A DNA stretch of 12,953 nt, from the NCBI GenBank assembly GCA_025769875.1, contig JAGFNK010001213.1:1-12953 (forward strand), written 5' to 3'. Both the position numbers and the translations under genes were made by a program. Of this stretch, positions 1-7,144 are shown piece after piece. Source of the DNA: Russula earlei (lineage: Eukaryota; Basidiomycota; Agaricomycetes; Russulales; Russulaceae). The notes below the pieces were generated by a model. The model was not told the DNA's origin and searched no databases. It worked only from the letters and a program-made list of their open reading frames with translations. Numbering within the stretch: the stretch's first letter is position 1; each line of letters begins with the position of its first letter.

Positions 1-1
1 A

Positions 2-635
2 AACTCCCTACGAACCCGAATCAAACTCTTCCTGTTCAAAGTCATACATGCCACATACAAAATTGGTCCTTACTGGATCAACATCCCCAACCATGAACAC
101 CGCCAATTTTGCACACTTTGCGGAGATACGGAAACAATGGACCATATCATAATTCAATGTGAAACCTCCCCACGTAGACTCATATGGTCACTTGCACGAG
201 AAATGTGGCCGCACAGACCTAACCTATGGCCCAACATCACCCTTGGCACCGTAATGGGATGTGGTGCCCTATCACCTCCAACAACTGAAAACCGCGAGAT
301 AACAAATGAAAATACCCCCCCACTACACCCCCCTAAAGGAGCCAAGCGCCTCCTACAAATACTAATCTCAGAAGCCGCATACCTCATCTGGGTACTACGA
401 TGTGAGAGATCCATACAAGGCCGAACCCACACCATACGTGAAATGAACACCAGGTGGGAGAAGTCCATAAACAACGACTAACAAATGACAAAATAACTGC
501 GTTTAACAATAACTCGAGACAAAAACTTCAGAAAACTAGTCGAAAACACCTGGGAAGGGGTCCTACTAAAACAAATGGATCTCCCCTGACTGGCTCCAAA
601 ATCGTGAGGTTTTAGTGGGTAGGAGGCTAACCTAG
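2..635 (+). pseudogene. LINE ORF2 C-terminus (zf-RVT-like), broken
   Basis: The frame is open from the window edge (base 2) to TAA at 479-481. It encodes an RT-associated zinc-finger region: CTLCGDTETMDHIIIQC gives the C-x2-C...H...C pattern around 113-166. A tryptophan-rich segment follows, with the family-typical GCGAL and AYLIWVLRCE stretches. After the TAA the same frame still reads family-like protein (RDKNFRKLVENTWEG, 525-570), then meets a second TAA at 494-496 and TGA at 587-589. The expected end, DWLQNREVLVGRR, continues from 588 in another frame up to TAG 633-635. So two nonsense codons and one frameshift separate this copy from an intact ORF. In the family this protein is the replication enzyme of the element; only its last ~200 residues are here. 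Confidence 0.8.
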
Positions 636-714
636 GTACCTGAGTCCCACACTGGCCTACCAGACCGTGCATAAATGCATTTCCCCTCACACCCGTCCCC
701 GCACCAGCTTCAGC

Positions 715-756
715 GTGTTAGATAGGGCTGATCCTTTTTCTCCCACTATCTAACAC
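715..756 (+). other. 3'UTR stem-loop of the LINE
   Basis: Arms GTGTTAGATAG (715-725) and CTATCTAACAC (746-756) are perfectly complementary over 11 bp around a 20-nt loop. The hairpin sits 120 nt after the last coding trace and 45 nt before the A tail. Some LINE families need a 3' stem-loop for recognition of their own RNA by the reverse transcriptase; a similar role here is inference. Confidence 0.6.
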
Positions 757-785
757 TTATTCACTGTAATTAATTGCTAATTACG

Positions 786-816
786 AATAAAACGCTCTCC
801 AAAAAAAAAAAAAAAA
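786..816 (+). terminator. LINE polyadenylation signal and A16 tail
   Basis: AATAAA at 786-791 is followed nine bases later by sixteen A residues (801-816). This is the expected 3' terminus of a reverse-transcribed polyadenylated RNA and marks the right boundary of the LINE insertion. Confidence 0.8.
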
Positions 817-1635
817 CATCAGTCAGTTCCTCCCAAGCCATTTTCAAAGTCCGATTCATCACTGTGAATCCATGATTTGCAAGACAGACAGTTGAGGCTG
901 TGGGCAAAGTTTTGGGCTACATACTGTATTTTATTTACCTAAATATCACACTCACAACAATTTAAGTAAAGTATCTATATGGCTCAAAGTCAGTTCAAAG
1001 GAGTGTGTGGATTGTATGGTGGGTATCCATAGGAAGATACGGATGCAGAAAAAACCATGTCACAAACACCAATTACACCATAAGCTCTAGCAGCAGCAGC
1101 AGCTAGAGTCTTGTAGGTTCCATCACTGAGACTGCAAAGGGCCTTTGCAAATGTTGTTCGTAACATGGATCCTGAGAGCAACAAGAGGATTTTGACATAC
1201 CATCTATAACAACAAGGAGTGACTGGCACGTACTAGTAAATACTGACAACTCTTGCATATGGTTTTGACATCATGCACAAAATCCCCCCTCAGAAGGGAC
1301 TCCTTCAATAATCAATATGTCATTGTGAAAATGGCTGGACACCTTTAGATATATATTAGATGGTGTACACAGTACCAGGTCACTGGAAGGCCTCTGAGGT
1401 GAGACAAATGACCGGGGTGACTACTGGGTGATCAGGAACTCAGCAGTTGATCACCATCTCAGCAATTTCATTGTAATCTGCTTGAACAATTCAAAACTTT
1501 GTAGTATACTATTGAGTGCCATTAATGTTGTTCTAGCAAAGAAAACTTGAGGTCCATTGAGTGGTTTTTGAGTAATATTTCGGCTGGGGGTGCCAAGATG
1601 GTGATCCACTGACTGCCGAGTTCCCGATCACCCAC
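817..1635. other. Stretch with no recognisable gene
   Basis: No open frame here looks like a conserved protein. Several short inverted repeats are visible: CTCTAGC/GCTAGAG around a CAG run (1085-1091, 1102-1108), TGCAAAGG/CCTTTGCA with a single-base centre (1133-1149), and GGTGATCA/TGATCACC (1427-1434, 1448-1455). A minus-strand frame at 990-1229 contains an alanine run encoded by the CAG/CTG repeat and is not recognised. The region could be relics of an old DNA transposon or ordinary intergenic DNA; the sequence alone does not decide. Confidence 0.4.
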
Positions 1636-1702
1636 AGTAGTATAGGTCGGCGCGGAATACAAATTCGGATTTAAAAAAAAAAAAAAAAGTAGTATAGGTC
1701 GG
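1636..1702 (+). mobile_element. Tiny A-tailed retroposed insertion with 15-bp target-site duplication
   Basis: AGTAGTATAGGTCGG occurs exactly at 1636-1650 and again at 1688-1702. Between the copies lie 22 nt (1651-1672) followed by a run of A (1673-1687; the next A belongs to the duplication or the tail). A short insert ending in poly(A) between direct repeats of about 15 bp is the signature of target-primed reverse transcription by a LINE machinery, here with extreme 5' truncation. The insert does not match the 3' end of the LINE at 1-816, so another RNA was the template. No tRNA box B is evident. Confidence 0.75.
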
Positions 1703-2106
1703 GCGTAGGCAAACGGCAAACGGCAATTGGCGCCCTGCTATGCCATATTCGTATGGGACCGCCACAACGGCTCTGAGCTGTGACGTGGTGTTTGACCGGC
1801 GGTGACACGCAATCATTATCTCACCAACTGCCAGCTATGATGGAGCGTGGGGGATGGATCAATGACGGCATTAGGTAGAGAAGAGGTAAGGTGCACTGCA
1901 AATGGCAGTACATGTATCACCAATGGGACGGGACGATTCAGCGATAAGACACCGTCGTGATGACATCACTACCCTTTTTTTTTTCAGATATAAGACCAGG
2001 ATCTCACTCAGATTTCAGATACATGCTCTGGAGGATAGCAACTCCCGCCCCCATCCAAACGAACGCTTAGAGTTGCACAACACGTTTCAATATGGTCCAG
2101 GGAACG
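1703..2106 (+). promoter_or_regulatory. Upstream region of the dehydrogenase gene
   Basis: This 0.4-kb stretch has no gene. A bZIP-type site ATGACATCA lies at 1960-1968, a T10 tract at 1975-1984, and a TATA-like GATATAAGA begins at 1987, about 120 nt upstream of the ATG at 2107. The order pyrimidine tract, TATA-like box, short 5'UTR is typical for basidiomycete promoters. The assignment is by position and motif only. Confidence 0.35.
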
Positions 2107-3586
2107 ATGAAGGCTTTGTGGTATAATTCCGTATGCCTGAGCAAGCACATCTTCATTTCGTAGGCTCATTCTGTCGTACGCAGCCTCGGAACTTCGTTAT
2201 CAAGGATGTCCCAATCCCACAGATCAAGGATGATGAGGTCCTACTTAAAGGTCAGTGACAATGTCGGTTAACCCTTCGTTGACACGCATGTTTACGTCAG
2301 TTCTTTTTAGTCCACAGTTGTGGTCCGTATCATCGCCATGTACCGTGTCATCGGAGCCACTGACCGTCGAGGTCGTATATCATAGGTGTCTGTGGTACCG
2401 ATGGGCACATACATGATGGTGAATTCACCTCATCATTTCCCGTACGTGGATGTCCTAGGACCGTCTCATTGCCATGGAACCTGTCCATTCACATGTCCAC
2501 CTTCTCTATTTCAACAGCTCATACCTGGACACGAAGCTGTTGGCCATATTGTCGAGCTTGGAAAGGACGTAAAGGCTTCGCCATTGGCGACCGATGCGTG
2601 GCCGATGTTGGTATAACGGTAAAGTATAAACATCATCATCTCGTGATTCGCCTGACTATCATCAGTGCGACAATTGCTTTTACTGTCGCAGGGGCCAGTC
2701 TCTCCTATGTGAAAACTTTCGCGCCCGCGGAGTTAGCTCAGAAGGCGGTTTTGCTGAGTACATTGCCTAGTACGTGTGTAATTAATTTTTGAATTACATA
2801 GAGGAATTCTCATTCTGAAATAGCCCACTGCATAAACTTTATAAGATCCATAACCTCACCGATGAAGAGGCGACGCTTCTCGAACCTGCTGCATGTGCTA
2901 TTCACGGGCTTGACAAGTTGAATCCCCCGGTCGGAGTTGACGTTCTCCTCATTGGGGCAGGGCCCACTGGTCTCATCTTGGCCCAACTACTCAAGCTGAA
3001 TGGAGCAAGTAAAGTTACACTTGCTGCAAACAAAGGTATAAAAATGGACATTGCCAAGCAGCTCGATGCTGCCGATGAGTACATCGAGCTCGATCGACAA
3101 AACCCGGAACGCCAATGGGCCAAGCTTAAAGAAGACAGCCCATATGGTTTTGACGTCGTCGTCGAAGCCACAGGAGTTGAAAAGCTAGCTAACGACGCAA
3201 TCAACTATGTGCGTCGGGGGGGGGACATTGATGATATACGGCGTGTACGAGAATAAGGCACTTGTCCACTGGCCTCCCTCTAAGATTTTTGGAGATGAGA
3301 TAAGGGTGCGTTTCTCGAGGCCGAATATCTATCTTGGATGTTGAACTATTACTCCGTAGATCATTGGTTCATTCTCGCAGACGTATTGCTTCCCTCGTGC
3401 GGTGGCCTACCTGGAGAGTAAGAAGATCCGAGTCTCTGGCATGGTAAGCGGCCTTATGTGGTAGCCTTTGGTCCTGACACATGGTCACGTCTGCAGGTGA
3501 CCGATGTATTCAAACTAGAAGATTACCAACTTGCCTTGGACAAGATGAACAGTAGGGGAGCCGTCAAGATTGCCATCAAGCCATAA
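2107..3586 (+). CDS. Zinc-dependent medium-chain alcohol/polyol dehydrogenase, nine exons, two frameshifts
   Basis: The predicted product is a GroES-like plus Rossmann-fold oxidoreductase (sorbitol/arabinitol dehydrogenase-like group). Exons read from the sequence are 2107-2130, 2184-2250, 2311-2322, 2386-2441, 2518-2618, 2666-2769, 2824-3305, 3360-3443 and 3497-3586; all eight introns (47-76 nt) are GT-AG. The exons total 1020 nt, about 339 codons, normal for the family. Visible motifs are [12 protein letters not shown] (catalytic zinc Cys), [23 protein letters not shown]...C (four structural zinc cysteines), [11 protein letters not shown] and the nucleotide loop GAGPTG. The start MKALWYNS joins directly to [13 protein letters not shown], which fixes intron 1. 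Two indels break it: GTAAAGGCTTC at 2569-2579 lacks one G of the expected Lys-Gly-Phe, giving a stop at 2614-2616; and the G9 run 3216-3224 has one G too many, giving a stop at 3254-3256. Splice sites and residues are otherwise intact, so either a young pseudogene or homopolymer sequencing errors is possible. The segment after strand 2 reads AANKG with no acidic residue, which may point to NADP(H). The substrate cannot be told. Confidence 0.85.
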
Positions 3587-3899
3587 ACAAATGGCGCTTA
3601 TGTTTCATGTTAGCCAGTCTCCCATCGCACGTGATTAGTCCGTAGAATGACAATGTACAAATTTATACTGAACGAACGGCCCCTATGGAGAGTATCCACG
3701 TGTTGACTCAGTCCACCCAGCATCTTCGAATATTGTCGTCGTCTTTCAGCCTTACCCTGGCTTCTCGAGTCAGGTGAAGAATGTTCTACAATAGATCAGA
3801 GTGCTACCGTCAACAAGATCTTCAGAGCACCGCGTTGAATGGCGCAGTGATTAGATTAGACAACTTAGATCATAATAGATCAAATAAAATATCATTCAA
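3587..3899. other. 3' flank of the dehydrogenase gene
   Basis: No gene is seen. The first ~100 nt after the stop should contain the 3'UTR, but no canonical AATAAA appears there; AATAAAAT occurs only near 3884. The sequence becomes increasingly AT-rich to the right. Confidence 0.4.
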
Positions 3900-4026
3900 T
3901 TTCTGTAGGACAAAACTATGTATTATATTTACCTAATAAAATAACACTACAATGCATAATCAGCTACTGATAAGATTGCAAGATAGCAAGTACTTACTTC
4001 AGTTTCTGTAGGACAAAACTGAAGTA
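3900..4026. repeat. Direct 18-mer repeat, second copy within a hairpin
   Basis: TTTCTGTAGGACAAAACT is present exactly at 3900-3917 and 4003-4020. The second copy lies in an inverted repeat: arms TACTTCAGTTT (3995-4005) and AAACTGAAGTA (4016-4026), 11 bp perfect, 10-nt loop. The first copy lacks the matching left arm. The surroundings are AT-rich and non-coding. This might be the end of a small non-autonomous DNA transposon or a rearranged relic; no target duplication was identified. Confidence 0.5.
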
Positions 4027-4113
4027 TCTACTAGATATATGACACTCTTAAGCATCTGAGAGCATCTCTAATTATAGCATATATAACTACTATCAATTAG
4101 TTTTCAGGATCAC

Positions 4114-4724
4114 TGTTATGGCGTCACAGCTGTAAGAGTGTTAGCTCAAGGTTCAGTGGGGCCAAGTCCCTGTGACTTGGTTCAAGGGTGCAGTGGGGTC
4201 CAGTTCAAGGAGACTGGGTCAAAGGTTTAGCGTCTCAAGGCTGAGTCAGATAATGACTCAGTCTGCAGACAGAGTCGATCTTCTGGTTTCACAGAAGAGG
4301 AGAATGATGAGAGAGAGGCAGAGGAGGAAGAGGAACACAAGGGTTCCTTGAGGTGTGCTAAAGTCAAGCAAGATGAAAGCCAGCACAAGCAAGTTGTGAT
4401 TGAGAGAGTCTACAGGGCAAAGGATGCGACAGGAAATGGGACAAAGCTAAGCTTGGGGCATTCCCCAGCTTCTACAGGTGCTTAAATACTGTATGTAGCG
4501 AGGCTGTACAGTACTATATGCAGAACAATAGATAAAGGTGGGCCAATAGCAAAAGGAACTCGAAACAATAGATGAAGCACAACAGGTGAAACAATAGGGG
4601 ACCATCAGCATCAAGGGATGAAATGGTAACCAAGGGGACGAGGGTGATGGGAATAGTAGTAAAAGGTAAATACATCAGAAAAGGTTAGTGACGAACCAAA
4701 CAAGGGGGGTAATTTATGACATCA
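4114..4724 (-). repeat. 3' LTR of element A (611 bp)
   Basis: The LTR runs from TGATGTCATAAATT (minus strand, at 4724) to ...GCCATAACA (at 4114), so it has TG...CA ends. It aligns along its length with 10935-11529, by eye at roughly 80-85% identity, most differences being transitions. Minus orientation is shown by the adjacent purine tract on the element's internal side and by TATTTAAG on the minus strand (4481-4488). Just downstream of that box is an imperfect hairpin around a GGGG/CCCC stem (about 4449-4471), which would fall near the RNA start. Both features recur in LTR B. Confidence 0.8.
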
Positions 4725-4736
4725 TGCCCCCTTCAT
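4725..4736 (-). promoter_or_regulatory. Polypurine tract of element A
   Basis: On the minus strand ATGAAGGGGGCA directly precedes the LTR start TGATGT. In LTR retrotransposons this purine tract primes plus-strand DNA synthesis. The same arrangement occurs in element B at 11530-11541, which confirms the LTR boundary and the minus orientation. Confidence 0.7.
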
Positions 4737-4751
4737 GCTTAGTTCTCTGAA

Positions 4752-5686
4752 CTAATCGGTTTCAGGACCCAACTCATGGAGCTCATCGCCTTCAACTTCT
4801 GGCCATGTATTCTGAGGTCCCATTGCTCTGGGGCAGAAACCTCTGTAACTTCGGTGAGTCCTCCTGAGGATACAATCCAGTTGACCACTGCAGTTGGTGT
4901 GGGGTTTGTTACAGTCCTTGTTCCAATGTCCCCTGGTGTTACAGTGTTTACAGATGTGTTGTCACTTTTGGAGTTGGTGATGCTGCACCTTGGTCATACA
5001 TGCAGGGGTGAGAGGGGTGTCAGGGGTGCTAGCATCATCAGAGAACATTTGGGGGGAAATGGGAGGGTGACCCCATGGGGGCATCATTTTGAGATTGGTC
5101 AATGACATGAGGGAGGTATTCAAGAGGGGGGTTAGAGAGAGAGGAGGATGAGTGGGCAGTGGAGGGGAAGGGGGGGCAGATGGTTCCTTCGACTTCTCAA
5201 TTCTGTTGTAACTCCCTGCTAGTGAGTAATACGGTCCAGTGCCATGAGTAAGGCCCCCATCGGACATCATGTTATTGAGTTGATGGCGAACTTGGATGGA
5301 GGTGTTGTTGGCCCAAAGGCGACTGCAAATAGTGGCAGTTTCTTTAGTGTGGGATTGGATTTCATGGAGCCAATCAGTGAGTTGCCCCTGGAGGATGCTG
5401 AGGGCTCCTTGAATAGAGGCGCACTTACCTTCTAACACCTTCAACTGAAATGAACTAGTGCGGAGGTGGTAGACGTCAGCAAGGGCACCAGGGTCATGGA
5501 GGTTCTCGGGTGCCTGAGCAACATTGAAGTGGAAGGGATGGTCCTCAATTAAGAGGTGGAGGTCAAAGGCAGTGGTGGAAGGATGGGGGGCAGAGACGAT
5601 GGGCCGGGCAATGAGCTTTTCTCCATAGGCGGGTTCTCCTCAACCCATAGTCCCTAAAAGCATGGGTTTGTCATTGTACAAAGCAA
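4752..5686 (-). pseudogene. Element A downstream ORF, C-terminal half with zinc knuckle
   Basis: On the minus strand the frame runs from the LTR D junction (5686) to TAG at 4752-4754 and is interrupted by TGA at 5640-5642 and at 4962-4964. The order is a hydrophobic N-terminal stretch (FDLHLLIEDHPFHFNVAQAP), a helical, possibly coiled-coil segment (KVLEGKCASIQGALSILQGQ), a proline/serine-rich linker, and then a CCHC knuckle CKHCNTRGHWNKDC (4911-4952). Next comes a second metal-type cluster C-x5-C-x5-H-x6-C (NCSGQLDC...H...FC) and an acidic end, GDELHELGPETD. This looks gag-like but stands after pol, immediately before the polypurine tract. Its function is unknown; nucleic-acid binding is inferred from the knuckle. 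Element B carries the same ORF end. Confidence 0.7.
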
Positions 5687-6497
5687 TGTTACGAACCAAG
5701 GCCAGGTCCTGGCCGTAGATTGTCCTATTTCACTCAAGAGAGACCTCTCTCACTTTGCATTGCCTACTCCCTTCCATTTCCTGGGCTACCCCTCCTGTGG
5801 TACAAGATATCGCTATTGCAAAGGCACTATAACACGACCAGGCACACATTTCCTAATCGGGTAATCATCGCGTGGCAGCCACATGGCCACCCAGCCACCA
5901 AGAACCTGAGACAGTGGCACAAACTCTTAGAAACTGTTGCATAACTCATCTGATGTCATCAAGACTCCAATGACATCATGGCTGACTGAGCAACTCCACA
6001 GTGACCTCATAGGCTCACTAAACGCCCCACAGTGATGTCATAATGATGTCATCGCTCCACAATGATCAGTAATGTGCTCAGTAAGCCTGAAACTTGACAC
6101 AAGCGAGTTTATGCCTCTGTAGTCCTATTGGATGGTACCAAAGGGTCTAGAATAGTTCCAGTTCTTGGAATTGACCCTGTACACTGTATATAAGCCCCAA
6201 TGAAGCATGGCAGTCGTCAGACTGTCCATTTGTGATATTCTCATCTTCCTGGGTACTCCCCTGCGACTGCTCAGTTTAAAGATTCCCCTCACCTCCAAGG
6301 TACTCTTCAACGACCGCCTTGTCTAAAGTCCCTTCGCTGCACTGGCCTCCAGTCTTCGCCTCTGCCTCCTGCAACACATACCAGTCCCCATCTGGTACCT
6401 TCTAGTCTTTTGGCTTGTCCTCTTGTTCAACACTGCCTACAACCACGTACCATCTGTTCCGACCCTTGCCCACCTGCTCCTGAGTCCTTAGTGATCA
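5687..6497 (+). repeat. LTR D: plus-strand solo LTR inserted in element A
   Basis: The unit starts TGTTACGAACC (5687) and ends about GTGATCA (6497), giving TG...CA ends and 811 bp. Flanks GCAA (5683-5686) and GCAG (6498-6501) could be a 4-bp duplication with one change; the usual 5 bp is not clear. Leaving out the LTR plus one flank (815 bp) puts element A's ORF on both sides into the same frame, strong evidence for a simple insertion. A GGCCAGG/CCTGGCC palindrome lies at 5700-5714. TATATAA (6187-6193) is followed 30 nt later by TCAGACTGTCCATTTGT (6217-6233), shared with LTR C. No internal element sequence accompanies it, hence solo. Confidence 0.7.
5951..6233 (+). promoter_or_regulatory. U3 enhancer repeats and core promoter of LTR D
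   Basis: TGATGTCAT occurs at 5951-5959, 6033-6041 and 6044-6052, and in reverse (ATGACATCA) at 5970-5978: four copies in about 100 bp. TGCTCAGTAAG follows at 6074-6084, then TATATAA at 6187-6193 and the presumed RNA start region near 6217-6233. Octamers of this type are typical bZIP (CRE/ATF-like) targets; binding is inferred. Confidence 0.5.
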
Positions 6498-7144
6498 GCA
6501 GTACGTGTCTTGACAAGTGATGTGTAAGTATGGTAGTAGACGTTTCCATCCATTAACGTTAATGTAAAAGGGGGGAATGTGCATGTATGGTTCATAAACA
6601 AACCAGGGAGGGCCAGGGTGAGGGGGGTCCATTTCAGTCGGGGTTGGTGAGGGTGTTCCTTCACAGATGGTGAGTGGGTTGAGGGTGGCGGTGAGGTCCT
6701 GGAGCTCGGTTTCTTCAGGGACATGCACTGGTCAATGATGTGTTGTATGACTTTGGGTGAAAGGGGTTCTTGTTTAACCCTGGGGGAGGGGGTAAGAGTA
6801 GGTAAAGGGGAAGAAGAGGGGGCTGGGGAAGACATGGGAGTCTTGTAGGTTGAGGTAGCGTGTTCGTGGTGCCAAGCTGACCATTCTGAAGGAGTGGGGG
6901 TATTTATGGAAGCTGACCATGTAATATGGTTCCAAACCAAGTCCATAAGTACTGCCCTTCGTATGGACAAATGAAACTCTGAAAAATGGGGGTCTATCAT
7001 GAGAAGTTGAAAGCCACAGAAGTTGCCAGGGGAGAGAATTCTGGAAAAGAGTTGTTCCCTGGCAGCTATGTTGAAGATGGTGTGTCCGTGGTTGGGGATA
7101 GTAGGATCATTAACTGAATAGGAAGGAGGGTTATGTGAGTTAAT
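6498..7144 (-). pseudogene. Element A downstream ORF, N-terminal part after the chromodomain
   Basis: Directly after the TGA that ends the chromodomain frame (7145-7147), the same minus-strand frame stays open down to the LTR D junction. The protein begins with an uncharacterised folded-looking domain (IAAREQLFSRILSPGNFCGF, then EFHLSIRRAVLMDLVWNHIT). A linker very rich in Ser, Pro and Thr follows, with a possible sumoylation-like VKQEP. The end, GNVYYHTYTSLVKTRTA, resumes in frame beyond LTR D. Together with 4752-5686 this makes about 530 codons downstream of the chromodomain. Whether the TGA at 7145 is a mutation or the true end of pol cannot be told from one copy. No match to envelope proteins is evident: no signal peptide or membrane segment is seen. 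Confidence 0.6.

Larger units (their letters stand above)
1..816 (+). mobile_element. 3' end of a non-LTR (LINE) retrotransposon
   Basis: The stretch carries the C-terminal end of a LINE ORF2, a 3'UTR, an AATAAA signal (786-791) and an uninterrupted A16 tail (801-816), after which unrelated sequence starts. The coding part matches, from knowledge of the family, the C-terminus of a LINE group common in Agaricomycetes (RT/RNase H followed by a zinc-finger segment and a conserved tail). The 5' part lies outside the window, so the 5' target-site duplication cannot be tested. The ORF is broken, so this copy cannot be autonomous. Confidence 0.85.

Noticed and set aside
990..1229. Minus-strand open frame of 79 codons
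   Set aside because: Its composition is driven by a CTG/CAG repeat; no conserved motif, no promoter or partner exon recognised.
1651..1687. tRNA-derived SINE
   Set aside because: The 22-nt insert is too short and shows no A or B box; only the A tail and duplication are supported.
1902..2126. Plus-strand open frame before the dehydrogenase
   Set aside because: It runs through the T10 tract and the likely promoter and overlaps the true ATG in another frame; it shows no protein-like conservation.
4776..5105. Plus-strand frames at 4776-5105, 11581-11784 and 11760-12050
   Set aside because: They are antisense to the zinc-knuckle ORF and its linker; their apparent similarity to each other only reflects the A/B repeat.
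5687..6497. LTR D read as the 3' LTR of element A
   Set aside because: Its TATA and start block lie on the plus strand, opposite to A; no polypurine tract precedes it on A's strand; and A's coding frame continues beyond it to the real tract and LTR at 4724.
6488..7144. Envelope-like protein in the env position
   Set aside because: No signal peptide, membrane segment or furin-type site is visible; the region is Ser/Pro-rich and leads into zinc-binding motifs.
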